The position numbers and the translations under genes were made by a program. A stretch of DNA of 64,000 bases from NCBI GenBank assembly GCA_964485405.1, contig CAZAJG010000020.1, forward strand, positions 1 to 64,000. Direction: 5' to 3'. How positions within the stretch are numbered: position 1 is the stretch's first letter; each line of letters begins with the position of its first letter. This DNA comes from CAKZNE01 sp964485405 (lineage in GTDB: Bacteria > Bacteroidota > Bacteroidia > Flavobacteriales > Schleiferiaceae). The notes below the pieces were generated by a model that did no database searches, was not told the origin of the DNA, and saw only the letters and a program-made list of their open reading frames with translations. Below, piece by piece: positions 50,411-59,481 of this stretch.

Positions 50411-53400
50411 TTAAAAACTATAAGTAACTCCCAGTCTTACTCTTCTAGGTAAACCGTAGTTTCCAGGATTGTTGATTGAGCGATTGTAAAGGTCTACATA
50501 GGATTGTGCATTGGTTTGTTGTGTAAGCTGAGCTGCTGCTGCGGTGGATGACAAAAAGCCGTTGTCGTCTGCACTCCCAGTAAAGTCATATACATCCACA
50601 ATGTTTCGAGTATTGAAAACATTTAAGATCTGAAGATACACTTCAAAATTATGCTTTCCATTGCGGGTGGAAAACACCTTATTCACTTTAGCATCAAAAG
50701 TCATTTGCCAGGGTAAACGGGCACCATTTACTTGTCCATCTATTTGCGCATTGGGTCTAAAATCTACTCTTTTGGTATAAGGGTTTCCAGAAAAAGCATT
50801 CATCGTCATGTTGATTCCTGCGTTTTGAAAAACGCGCTTGTTCCACCATACTGGACCGTTGTATCGCGCTCCGTATCCATATCTAAAGTCTCCTAACACA
50901 CTTATTTGATGACGTGTATCAAAATTTAAGGGAAGAATGTATCTTAAATTCGGTTGACCAGAATTGGCCAGGTTAAAACCTGAATTTGCGCTAGAGCCCG
51001 TGCCATCAGCAAACTGCAGAGTATAGTTGGCACGCATACTGATGTTATTGGTACGGTTCATTTCATACTCAAAAGAAAACCCCTTGGTGGTAGAAAAATC
51101 TACATTGGTAAAGGCAATGTAGGTGATGGGATAAGCTTGCGTAAAAGCAGTAGTTTGAACCAAGTCCCTAAACTCTCTGTAAAAAGCACTCAACTTTAAG
51201 GTACTTCTCTCGGTTAAGGCTTGTTTAAAACCCAATTCATACTCCGTAGTAATTTGTGGTTTTAGGTTAGGATTGCTTAAAATTCCACCGGCATCTCGGT
51301 TCAATAGGTTGAGGTAGTCGAATGGATTGGAACGAGAGGTAGCAGCCAAAGGTCTTTGAGCGAGAACATCATAATGAGCCATAAAAAGCGCTTCATCCGA
51401 AATAGGAAAATTAAAGGCAATACGGGGCATGATCACCACTTGCGGCTTATAATCTTCAAAAGAAGCACTTGTAAGCGTTTTGCTTGCCTCACTATCCACA
51501 GATGGAGGTGTTACCAATAAGGGTTTTATACCACCACCAGCTGCATCAGAAAGCTGCTGAGGATTGGCAAGAGGATCTCCGTTGGCATCAAACCAAAGGT
51601 TATTTTCCGGATTGCGATAACCTACAATAGAGGCGTTCTCATAATCAAAACTATTTATGTACACTACATAATCCTGTCCAATGGATGAAGGGACACTTTC
51701 TCGTGCAGAACCTGATAGTTCAGTTTGAGCTAAATCCCGAACACGGTAAGTAGGAAACAGCACAAAAGGATCTTTGAGCACCTCCTGATTCAAATCAAAA
51801 CGATCAACCCGTACACCCACATTAAACACTAAATCTCTAAAGGTGAATTTATCTTGAATGTAACCCGCCATATAAATGGGTTGAAAAGCAGCAATAGGCC
51901 TGCTCAAATCACCATTTTCATCGCGAGCGGAAAAGAAATCGGCCACGGTAACATTCTCATTCATGATTTGTCCGGTATAATCATAGCCATAGTAGTTTAC
52001 ATAGGATATCCCACCGGGATTTATCAATTCATCTGCTGAGAAAAAGTCTAAACTAAAAAGACTAGGATCCATATTGAGAATATTGATTTGCTCTGTGCTT
52101 AATGGATCTAAGCCCAACACGCTTCTAGCATTTTCAGCAAAGCGGCTGGCATCATTTGGCGAGTAGATGTAGTTGTAGTTAATGGTGTCTTGAAAAACTC
52201 CATTTTCATCCCGAACATAGATGGGGTTGGAAAGGTCTAGCTCTTGATTAGGCTTGTTTTGTAGCAAACGCATTTGATTCCATAAGCCTGTAGCATTTAA
52301 GCTGTAAGCTCTATCTGTACGTTGTTCATATTCAAAACCAACAATTAGAGAATGATCTTCTATGTCAAAATTAGAAGAACCGGTAAGTCTGAATTGGCCA
52401 TTTTGAAACTTGGAGTACCCTCCTTGCGCAGCTCCAGGGCTTCCCCACAAATCATAAACCGCTCTGGGGCTAGTGCCATTGATGGGAATATTATTTCCGA
52501 TGAGTTGCTCAATTGTGGCGGGAGCAAGGTTTTCATACTCTTGGGCCAATTCATAATAATGACTGGTGTAATTACCACGAACTCTATTGTTAGGGCCTTG
52601 TGTGAAATCGATGCGAGTAGGAGATTCTCCAATGTATCTAAAAGCTTCAACACCCGATGCGCTATCCACTCCATAAACATAGGCGGGCTGGGTGATCACA
52701 TTAAATTGGCCAATGTGCCCATATTTGAAAAAATCAGTACCATATCGAGCATCACTAACTTCTCCTCGGTTTTGAGTATAGTCTACTTGAATGGAGTAAA
52801 AAGCATTTTTTATAAACGATTTAGAATCCTTGGGAGATCGGAAAAATTGTTGAAACCGGGCGCGGGCATTCCAATCCGAACTGACTTGATCTAAATTGTT
52901 TTGAGAGTTGAAAATATGGTTCGCTAGATCCGCTCTTTTGCTATCGTTGTATATCCATCTTCCACCCAAACTTAGGTTGGTCGTTTCGCTCGTTTTAAAG
53001 GTTAAATCTCCTATTAGCCGAAGTTCGCTCGTATGGCTGTTGTCTCTTGCATCTATATCGGTTAAATCATTTTCATTAATGAATTCAGAGCGGTAAAAAA
53101 CGCTTTGCCCAGAAGGGTTTACCGTAAGAGGATTTTCCTGCAGATCTGTTAAAGTAGAAGAGCTGAGCTTAGCATAGGGAACCCAAGTTGGAGCAGGTTC
53201 TTTGTTGTACTCATATTCTGTAGATAACAAGAAACTCGCTATGGGTAATCCTTTATCATCTTTCCAGATAGGTCCACCCAAAGTAAGAGCGAAAAGGTTG
53301 TGTCCATAATTATCAAATAAGGTAGAGGTAACCATTTCCGCGCTTCCAAAAAACAAACCGGTTGGACCTCTGGTAACCGCACTTACAACCCCTCCAGTTA

Positions 53401-54037
53401 CATCGCCATAAGGAGCGGGTATGCCTCCTGTAAAAACTTCTATTTCTCCAATTGCATCTTTAGGCATTGGACTGTTGGTTCTGAGTTTAATACCGTTAAG
53501 GTAGTATTGCGTTCCTTCTGGACGCGTTCCTTTGATTACAATGTTGCCGGCAGCATCTTTAATCGCGCCTGGCGTAAGTAAGATAATATCATCTATATGT
53601 CTATCTGCTCTTTGTTGTATGTCTTTGCGTTTGTAAACATCTCCTGTCACCGTCTCTTTAATGAGTTCTATTTTTGATCCATCAACCTGTGCCGTTCCCA
53701 GCATAGTGGTAGAATCTTGTAGGGTGAAGTTTTGCACGGATACCGTATTGGGCGAAATACTCACATCCGTAAGGATATAGGTTCGCTTACCAATGTACTC
53801 CACCTCCACATCATAAGTTCCTGGATCAATGGGGTTGATGTTGTACTTGCCATTAAAGTCAGTAATGCGATAAGTAACAAGGGCTCCGGCTTTGTTTTTT
53901 ACCTTAACAGAGGCGGAGATAAGGGTTTGACCAGTTTCTTTTTCTTTAACTACCCCTTTTAAGGAGCCAGGTCCCGTTTGGGCAATGAGCCCACTAACGG
54001 CAAAGAAAAATGTTAGCAACAGAAATTTTCGTAGCAT
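50411..54037 (-). CDS. TonB-dependent outer membrane receptor with carboxypeptidase-like N-terminal domain
   Basis: A 1208-aa outer membrane transporter. A signal peptide (MLRKFLLLTFFFAVSGLIA) is followed by a carboxypeptidase-regulatory-like domain (GSLKGVVKEKETGQTLISAS, to about residue 105), a plug domain (DDIILLTPGAIKDAAGNIVI and GTQYYLNGIKLR, then the GGIPAPYGDVTGGVVSA strand), and a beta-barrel ending in RRVRLGVTYSF with terminal Phe. No SusD partner is adjacent, so this is a stand-alone receptor rather than a SusCD pair. Energised by TonB/ExbBD from elsewhere. Ligand unknown. Confidence 0.93.
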   Translation of the reverse strand: MLRKFLLLTFFFAVSGLIAQTGPGSLKGVVKEKETGQTLISASVKVKNKAGALVTYRITDFNGKYNINPIDPGTYDVEVEYIGKRTYILTDVSISPNTVSVQNFTLQDSTTMLGTAQVDGSKIELIKETVTGDVYKRKDIQQRADRHIDDIILLTPGAIKDAAGNIVIKGTRPEGTQYYLNGIKLRTNSPMPKDAIGEIEVFTGGIPAPYGDVTGGVVSAVTRGPTGLFFGSAEMVTSTLFDNYGHNLFALTLGGPIWKDDKGLPIASFLLSTEYEYNKEPAPTWVPYAKLSSSTLTDLQENPLTVNPSGQSVFYRSEFINENDLTDIDARDNSHTSELRLIGDLTFKTSETTNLSLGGRWIYNDSKRADLANHIFNSQNNLDQVSSDWNARARFQQFFRSPKDSKSFIKNAFYSIQVDYTQNRGEVSDARYGTDFFKYGHIGQFNVITQPAYVYGVDSASGVEAFRYIGESPTRIDFTQGPNNRVRGNYTSHYYELAQEYENLAPATIEQLIGNNIPINGTSPRAVYDLWGSPGAAQGGYSKFQNGQFRLTGSSNFDIEDHSLIVGFEYEQRTDRAYSLNATGLWNQMRLLQNKPNQELDLSNPIYVRDENGVFQDTINYNYIYSPNDASRFAENARSVLGLDPLSTEQINILNMDPSLFSLDFFSADELINPGGISYVNYYGYDYTGQIMNENVTVADFFSARDENGDLSRPIAAFQPIYMAGYIQDKFTFRDLVFNVGVRVDRFDLNQEVLKDPFVLFPTYRVRDLAQTELSGSARESVPSSIGQDYVVYINSFDYENASIVGYRNPENNLWFDANGDPLANPQQLSDAAGGGIKPLLVTPPSVDSEASKTLTSASFEDYKPQVVIMPRIAFNFPISDEALFMAHYDVLAQRPLAATSRSNPFDYLNLLNRDAGGILSNPNLKPQITTEYELGFKQALTERSTLKLSAFYREFRDLVQTTAFTQAYPITYIAFTNVDFSTTKGFSFEYEMNRTNNISMRANYTLQFADGTGSSANSGFNLANSGQPNLRYILPLNFDTRHQISVLGDFRYGYGARYNGPVWWNKRVFQNAGINMTMNAFSGNPYTKRVDFRPNAQIDGQVNGARLPWQMTFDAKVNKVFSTRNGKHNFEVYLQILNVFNTRNIVDVYDFTGSADDNGFLSSTAAAAQLTQQTNAQSYVDLYNRSINNPGNYGLPRRVRLGVTYSF

Positions 54038-54360
54038 AGGGTTTTGTTTTAGTTAAGCCAAAGTTTAAGGTAGGGGGAGTCACCCTCTTGATGAGGTTTT
54101 TTTAAATCCAAGCAAGCGATTTTGACTTATCGTTATAAAAATTAAAAAAGGAGGAGAAGCGTATAAGAGCTCGTTATATTACTTCCCTTAGAGAAAAGAG
54201 TTTAAGACATCATTGCCATCGTATAGATGATTTTTCATTCCACATGTTATTCGGTGTTCGTTCTGTCTTTTTGACCTTCAACTTTTAATTTGGTTGCTTA
54301 TAATATTCCTCAGCGGAAATAAATATCACTTCACAGACATTTAAGTTCGTATAGAGCAAA
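54038..54360. other. Intergenic region between TonB receptor and peroxiredoxin-like gene
   Basis: No gene or RNA that I recognise. The minus-strand side carries only a poor promoter match near 54060. The rest is AT-rich, without repeats. Confidence 0.4.
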
Positions 54361-54368
54361 TACATTTG
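54361..54368 (+). promoter_or_regulatory. Predicted -7 element of the peroxiredoxin-like gene
   Basis: TACATTTG. The expected start near 54374 would give a leader of only a few nucleotides before the ATG at 54378 or 54387. The -33 box is weak. Confidence 0.5.
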
Positions 54369-54377
54369 TGGAAAAAT

Positions 54378-54989
54378 ATGATCTCTATGCGAATTGTTGT
54401 TTCTCTACTCCTTATGCTGCCATTTATTGGAGCCGCTCAAAATGGAATGTATGATGTATGTCCTTTAAAAGTAGGAGAGTCCATCCCTGAAGGTATCAGC
54501 TTACAATCAAAAGAAGGAAAAGCGATTGAGTTAAAATCCGTTTTAGCGGAAAAGCCAACCGTATTGATTTTTTACCGTGGCGGATGGTGCCCGTATTGCA
54601 CCAAACATTTAGCTGAAATTCAAGAAGCGAAATCTGAAATTGAAGCATTGGGCTATCAAATTATAGCTATTACTCCAGATCAACCACAACGGCTAGAGAA
54701 GAGTGTGGAAAGATCAAAAACAGAATATCCGATTTACTCAGATAGTGAGCTAGATGCCATAAACGCTTTTGGTTTAGGTTGGCAAGTGGATAAAAAACTA
54801 TTCGCCAAGTATAAAGACAAATATCAACTGGATTTAACGGAATGGAGTGGAAAAGAACATAATATGTTACCCGTTCCAGGGCTTTATATTATTAAAGATA
54901 ATGTGGTGGAATTCAATTATGTAAATCCCAAGTATTCTACTAGACTTAAAGCCGAAACCTTACTAGCTATCCTAGAAACCTTAGATTAG
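54378..54989 (+). CDS. Peroxiredoxin-like (AhpC/TSA) family protein, exported
   Basis: A 203-aa thioredoxin-fold protein. A short signal peptide (VVSLLLMLPFIGAA then Q) precedes the redox motif FYRGGWCPYCTKHL (about residues 66-79) with Cys-x-x-Cys, followed by IIAITPDQP and the strand VPGLYII. This places it in the PRX-like2/AhpC-TSA group, expected to reduce peroxides or exchange disulfides in the periplasm. The start is the first ATG (54378); the third codon-frame ATG at 54387 is an alternative. The lipoprotein hydratase-like gene follows after 54 nt and may be in the same transcript. Confidence 0.87.
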   Translation: MISMRIVVSLLLMLPFIGAAQNGMYDVCPLKVGESIPEGISLQSKEGKAIELKSVLAEKPTVLIFYRGGWCPYCTKHLAEIQEAKSEIEALGYQIIAITPDQPQRLEKSVERSKTEYPIYSDSELDAINAFGLGWQVDKKLFAKYKDKYQLDLTEWSGKEHNMLPVPGLYIIKDNVVEFNYVNPKYSTRLKAETLLAILETLD

Positions 54990-55043
54990 GAACGGTCTGG
55001 AGTTTGGAATTAATTTATCTTGCCGCTTTCAAATTTTGGCAAG

Positions 55044-55877
55044 ATGAATAAGAGTGGTTTTGTATTTCTAGTACTTTCTTTTATCAGTTTGGTTTCCTGT
55101 AGCAATGCTGCGGAAGACATCAATTGTGAAGAGCAGCTTTATCAAGCAAAGAAGAAAGTTATCGCTTTAACAGAGAGTTTAAACTGTTTAGATACACTTT
55201 CTGTAGAGCAGGCCTATCAAGCTCAAAAGCGATTGGTAGCTTTATATGCTAAGGATGGCCAGATTCAAGGGTTTAAAGCTGCCACAACTTCATCTGCTTC
55301 TCAAGAGCTTTTAAATATAAATGAACTCACTTCGGGTGTGCTTTTTCATGCTGGTGTAAAGGCATCTGGCGATACAATTTACCTTTCTCAAATGGTAGGG
55401 CCGAAAATTGAAACAGAGCTTGGGTTCCGTTTTAAAAGGCAGATTGATAAAGAGTTGAGTGTAGAAGAGGTGAAGCAAAACATCGGGGTGGGGCTTCCTG
55501 TTCTAGAGATTCCGGATCTGATTTTCGAAAATTTGAAAGCTATAAAAGGCCCTCAATTTATAGCTTCTAACGCCTTTGCCTCTCATGTAGTGGTTGGTAT
55601 GGCTAAATGGGCTGGTAATTTAGATCTAGATTCCATATCGGTTGCTCTATACAATAACGGAGAGGAGATAAACATAGGTATGGGGAGTGATGTGCTAGAA
55701 GGACAATGGGAAACCTTAACGCTTTTAGTGAATCAATTGGTTAAACAAGGGTATACCATAGAGCCGCATCATATTTTAATAACCGGCTCTTTGGGTAAAT
55801 TACTTCCACTTAAAGTAGGTACGTATAGAGCGGAATACTCAGCTCTTGGGGAATTGGTTTTAGAGGTAAAGCCTTAA
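55044..55877 (+). CDS. Lipoprotein with a 2-keto-4-pentenoate hydratase/FAH-like fold
   Basis: A 277-aa protein. The N-terminus is a lipoprotein signal (VFLVLSFISLVSC, lipobox Cys near residue 20). The rest aligns with the MhpD/FAH superfamily: a Q-A-x-Q-KRLVALY helix, GFKAATTSSASQELL, GVLFHAGVKASGDTI, then IETELGFRFKR (the E-x-E metal pair), VLEIPDLIFEN (third acidic ligand), SNAFASHVVVGM, and GSLGKLLPLKVG. All three metal-ligand Glu positions of the family are kept. The family is normally cytoplasmic, so a membrane-anchored periplasmic form is notable. The function is inferred from fold only. Confidence 0.75.
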   Translation: MNKSGFVFLVLSFISLVSCSNAAEDINCEEQLYQAKKKVIALTESLNCLDTLSVEQAYQAQKRLVALYAKDGQIQGFKAATTSSASQELLNINELTSGVLFHAGVKASGDTIYLSQMVGPKIETELGFRFKRQIDKELSVEEVKQNIGVGLPVLEIPDLIFENLKAIKGPQFIASNAFASHVVVGMAKWAGNLDLDSISVALYNNGEEINIGMGSDVLEGQWETLTLLVNQLVKQGYTIEPHHILITGSLGKLLPLKVGTYRAEYSALGELVLEVKP

Positions 55878-56246
55878 TTAACCTTCTACCGTTTTTTGCT
55901 TAGGTGTAAAAAGGTACATCCAAATCACTCGGGATAATCGGTAGTTGAAAAGAGATAGAAGTACCACTACACCCACTATAATCCCAAACATTCTTACATC
56001 AAAAACACGGTCAAAGAAAAACTGACACAGCACAAAGGTGGCGATTACTTCAGCCATAGCTAAACCATAACTTACATACATGGCTCCTTGAAAAAAGCCA
56101 GGTTCTCGAGAGAAGCGATGCTCACATTCTGTGCATTGTTCCCTCATTTTAGGAAGCTTTAAAGAAAAGCCAGTCCTCTTCTCATACACGTCTCCTTTTT
56201 CACAATTCGGACACTTTCCTTTAATGCAACTTACAACTCTACTCAT
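55878..56246 (-). CDS. DUF983 membrane protein with N-terminal zinc ribbon
   Basis: A 122-aa inner membrane protein. Two CxxC pairs (KGKCPNCEKGDVY and QCTECEHRF) in the first 45 residues form a zinc ribbon. The family segment REPGFFQGAMYVSYGLA follows, and two transmembrane helices with a Trp-rich end (RVIWMYLF) complete the DUF983 pattern. Function unknown. Convergent with the hydratase-like gene: the two stop codons abut at 55877/55878. Confidence 0.92.
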   Translation of the reverse strand: MSRVVSCIKGKCPNCEKGDVYEKRTGFSLKLPKMREQCTECEHRFSREPGFFQGAMYVSYGLAMAEVIATFVLCQFFFDRVFDVRMFGIIVGVVVLLSLFNYRLSRVIWMYLFTPKQKTVEG

Positions 56247-56363
56247 GCTCTCGTCAGATTAATTTCTTAAAGACATCTGTTAACAGATGCAAAGGTCTGA
56301 ATAATTTTCAGGATCTTATCTTAAAAAAAGGTGCTTTAAATAGCACAAAAAGGACATTGGTCT

Positions 56364-56371
56364 TATTTTTG
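56364..56371 (+). promoter_or_regulatory. Predicted -7 element of the AraC/recQ/bestrophin unit
   Basis: TATTTTTG fits TAnnTTTG. A start near 56377 would make the mRNA almost leaderless (ATG at 56378). No -33 box. Confidence 0.4.
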
Positions 56372-56377
56372 ATCCTT

Positions 56378-57259
56378 ATGGAAGAACTTCCTATTTATCA
56401 GATTAACCAATTTAAAAATGCAAAAAGATCAGGTAGGCTTTATGCAAGCGATTTAAGCAATCACTTAAAAGAACATGATTTTATTACTACCCCTCATAAA
56501 CACAACTTCTGCCTGTTGGTGCTCTTTACACAGGGTAAAGGAGAACACGAAATAGACTTTAATACGTACCCTGTTGAACCAGGAAGTATTTTTATTCTAA
56601 AACCCGGTCAAGTGCACAATTGGAAGCTTTCTAAAGATATTGAAGGCTATATATTTTTTCATACCAAGGATTATTACGACTTGGTTTTTAGCGATCATAG
56701 ACTTTATGATTACCCCTTTTTTCAAAATATAAGAAGTAAGCCGCTGGTCTCTTTATCCGGCAAAGACTATGAAAGAATTTTAGATTTAGCGAAAAAAATT
56801 CTAGAAGAATATCAATCCGACAATCTACTCAAGTATAGAAAGATCTGTTCGCTTTTAGATATAACCTATATCGAACTCACGCGTGTATACATACCATCCG
56901 GTTCCAAGGAGCTAAATACGAGTCCATACTCGGAGCGAATCTTTCTTTTTGAACGTTTGGTGGAAGAGAATTTTAAAACTTTAAAATCTCCCAAAGAGTA
57001 TGCTGATCTCATGAACATCAGTACAAAACACCTAAATCGAATCTGCCAGAACACCCTGGTAAAAACGACTTCTGAGGTTATATCTGAACGTATTTTATTG
57101 GAAGCGAGAAGAATGCTGGTGCATGGAAAAAGTAACATTAATGAAATTGCAACGACCCTCGGTTTTGAGGACCCTTCCTATTTTACAAGGCATTTTAAAA
57201 AGACAAGTTTAGAAACACCGTCTCAATTCATAAACCGTTATTTGCAAAATGATGTTTAA
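56378..57259 (+). CDS. AraC family transcriptional regulator
   Basis: A 293-aa regulator. The N-terminal cupin ligand-binding domain has TPHKHNFCLLVLFTQGKGEH and FILKPGQVHNWKL (residues 40-100). The C-terminal AraC DNA-binding domain has two HTHs: YADLMNISTKHLNRICQNTL and INEIATTLGFEDPSYFTRHF with KKTSLETPSQF. The inducer is unknown. The ATG at 56378 follows a -7-like element directly. recQ follows after 24 nt, so the two may be cotranscribed although their functions are not obviously linked. Confidence 0.93.
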   Translation: MEELPIYQINQFKNAKRSGRLYASDLSNHLKEHDFITTPHKHNFCLLVLFTQGKGEHEIDFNTYPVEPGSIFILKPGQVHNWKLSKDIEGYIFFHTKDYYDLVFSDHRLYDYPFFQNIRSKPLVSLSGKDYERILDLAKKILEEYQSDNLLKYRKICSLLDITYIELTRVYIPSGSKELNTSPYSERIFLFERLVEENFKTLKSPKEYADLMNISTKHLNRICQNTLVKTTSEVISERILLEARRMLVHGKSNINEIATTLGFEDPSYFTRHFKKTSLETPSQFINRYLQNDV

Positions 57260-57283
57260 CCATCTCTACTCTAAGCTATACGT

Positions 57284-59473
57284 ATGAATACGAATTTCAC
57301 TCCTCAAGAGGCTTTAAAGAAGCATTTTGGCTACGATGCCTTTCGTCTCGAGCAAGAAAATATAATCCATAATGTACTCGCAGGTAAAGACACTTTTGTT
57401 TTAATGCCCACCGGAGGAGGTAAGTCTATTTGTTATCAACTTCCTGCTTTAATGATGGATGGTTTAACTGTAGTTGTTTCTCCGCTTATCGCCTTAATGA
57501 AAGATCAGGTAGATGCTTTGCGCACTAACGGAGTAAAAGCGGCTTATTTAAACTCTACGCTTACGCCTGAGCAACAGTCACAGATCATATTTCAGATTCG
57601 TAATGGTGATATTAAAATACTTTATCTCGCTCCAGAGCGATTGATCTCAGATGGACAAGGATTCTTAGATTTTCTTGCCTCGTTAAAAGTATCTTTGGTT
57701 GCTATCGATGAGGCGCACTGTATTTCCCAATGGGGTCACGATTTTAGACCGGAGTACCTAAAACTGCATCAACTTAAAAAGCAGCTTCCCAATACGCCAT
57801 TTATAGCACTTACCGCAACGGCAGATGAGCTTACCCGTAAGGATATATTGGACAAGTTAAAATTAGAAAACCCGCAAACTTTCCTTTCCAGCTTTAATCG
57901 AGCTAACATTGAATACCATGTAAAGGCAAAACAAAACAGCTTTGAAAAGCTTTTAGACTTTCTGGATGCTAGAAAAGATGAGTCGGGGATTATATATACC
58001 CTTTCTAGGAAAGAAACAGAAAGCTTATCGGCAAGATTAAGAGCAGAAGGGTTTAATGCTAAACCATATCATGCGGGATTAAAGCGTGAGGAAAGAGAAC
58101 AAAACCAAGATCTTTTTTTAAGAGATGAGGTAAAGATTATCGTAGCAACCATCGCCTTTGGAATGGGAATAGATAAATCGAACGTGCGCTTTGTAGTACA
58201 CATGACGATGCCCAAAAACATTGAAGGTTATTATCAAGAAACAGGAAGGGCGGGTAGAGATGGGCTACCGAGTATTGCTTACCTCTTTTACAGTAGCGGA
58301 GACTTGTTTAGATTAAAAGGTTTTGCTGAGGTAGATGGTAATGAAGATCAAAGTAAGGTGATGCTTCAGAAGCTTAACATTATGGCCGAGTACTGCGAAA
58401 CGAGGAGCTGTAGGCGAAAATATCTGTTGAACTATTTTAATGAAGAAGCTAGTGACAACTGTGGTAGTTGTGATGTTTGTTTGACAGAGTTGGAAATGAT
58501 GGATGCGACTCGCCCTGCTCAGATGGTTTTGTCGGCTATGGTGCGTTTGCAAAGTAGTTTTGGTATGAATTATATCGTTCAGGTTTTGCGAGGCTCAAAG
58601 GCTGAAAATATATGGGATAGCCATAAGAGTTTAAAGACCTATGGCGCAGGTGTAGAGCACTCAAAAGAGGATTGGACCTACATGATTAAAGAGTTTATTC
58701 GAGAGGGTTACATAAACCGATCTCATGGGCAGTATCCTGTTTTAGAGTTAAATGAAAAGAGTTGGAAGGTTTTAAAAGAAGGCGAAAAAGTATCTATCGC
58801 TAAGCCCGAAGTTGAAACAGTCAACAGGGAGCAGCATGAAGAACAAGAGGCATTACCGTTTGAAAGTGATCTTTTACAGGACCTTAAAAGGCTGAGAAAG
58901 AAAATAGCGGATGAAATGGGTGTGCCTTCCTTTGTAGTTTTTTCGGATGCCACTGTATTGGAGTTGGCTACCTATTTGCCTCAAAAAGAAGAAGACCTTT
59001 ATAAGATATCTGGATTTGGAGAAGTGAAGGTAGATAAATACGGGTTTTCCTTTTTGGAAGAAATCAATGCTTACTGCCGCATTCATAAGTTAGAAAGTCG
59101 TATCGATCAAAAAGCATCTGTTAAAAGAAAGACGACCAAAAAGAAGAGAAAGAAAAAGTCTAGTGGATCTTCGGATACAAAATTGAGGAGCTTTGAGCTT
59201 CATGAACAAGGTATGAGTATGCTAGAAATAGCAAAAAACAGAGATTTGAATGCCGTTACCATAGAAGGTCACTTGGCTCATTTTGTAGGAGAGGGCAAAC
59301 TGAGTGTACATGATTTTGTAACACCAGAAAAAAGGAAGCCGATAGAAGATGCGATTGAGAAACTAGGAGCTGAAAAACTAGCTCCACTAAAAGAAGCTTT
59401 AGGTGATTCTTTTTCCTACGGAGAGATAAAGATGACAGTAAAGCATTTAGAATTTTTAGAAAGTAAAAAGTAA
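57284..59473 (+). CDS. recQ: ATP-dependent DNA helicase RecQ
   Basis: A 729-aa 3'-5' helicase for recombination and fork repair. Walker A is MPTGGGKSICYQLP (about residues 42-55), DEAH is in IDEAHCISQWGHDFRPEY, and motif VI is in YYQETGRAGRDG. The zinc-binding domain has Cys in CETRSC and DNCGSCDVC (residues 370-400), followed by an RQC winged helix, an HRDC domain (LRKKIADEMGVPSFVVFSD) and a C-terminal HTH_40-like helical domain (ELHEQGMSMLEIAKN). A Lys-rich stretch separates HRDC and HTH_40. The next gene starts 8 nt after its stop. Confidence 0.96.
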   Translation: MNTNFTPQEALKKHFGYDAFRLEQENIIHNVLAGKDTFVLMPTGGGKSICYQLPALMMDGLTVVVSPLIALMKDQVDALRTNGVKAAYLNSTLTPEQQSQIIFQIRNGDIKILYLAPERLISDGQGFLDFLASLKVSLVAIDEAHCISQWGHDFRPEYLKLHQLKKQLPNTPFIALTATADELTRKDILDKLKLENPQTFLSSFNRANIEYHVKAKQNSFEKLLDFLDARKDESGIIYTLSRKETESLSARLRAEGFNAKPYHAGLKREEREQNQDLFLRDEVKIIVATIAFGMGIDKSNVRFVVHMTMPKNIEGYYQETGRAGRDGLPSIAYLFYSSGDLFRLKGFAEVDGNEDQSKVMLQKLNIMAEYCETRSCRRKYLLNYFNEEASDNCGSCDVCLTELEMMDATRPAQMVLSAMVRLQSSFGMNYIVQVLRGSKAENIWDSHKSLKTYGAGVEHSKEDWTYMIKEFIREGYINRSHGQYPVLELNEKSWKVLKEGEKVSIAKPEVETVNREQHEEQEALPFESDLLQDLKRLRKKIADEMGVPSFVVFSDATVLELATYLPQKEEDLYKISGFGEVKVDKYGFSFLEEINAYCRIHKLESRIDQKASVKRKTTKKKRKKKSSGSSDTKLRSFELHEQGMSMLEIAKNRDLNAVTIEGHLAHFVGEGKLSVHDFVTPEKRKPIEDAIEKLGAEKLAPLKEALGDSFSYGEIKMTVKHLEFLESKK

Positions 59474-59481
59474 GATTCCTA

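Noticed and set aside
50213..50452. A 79-codon reading frame on the plus strand
   Set aside because: It runs through tRNA-Asp and its terminator; the translated part is cloverleaf sequence.
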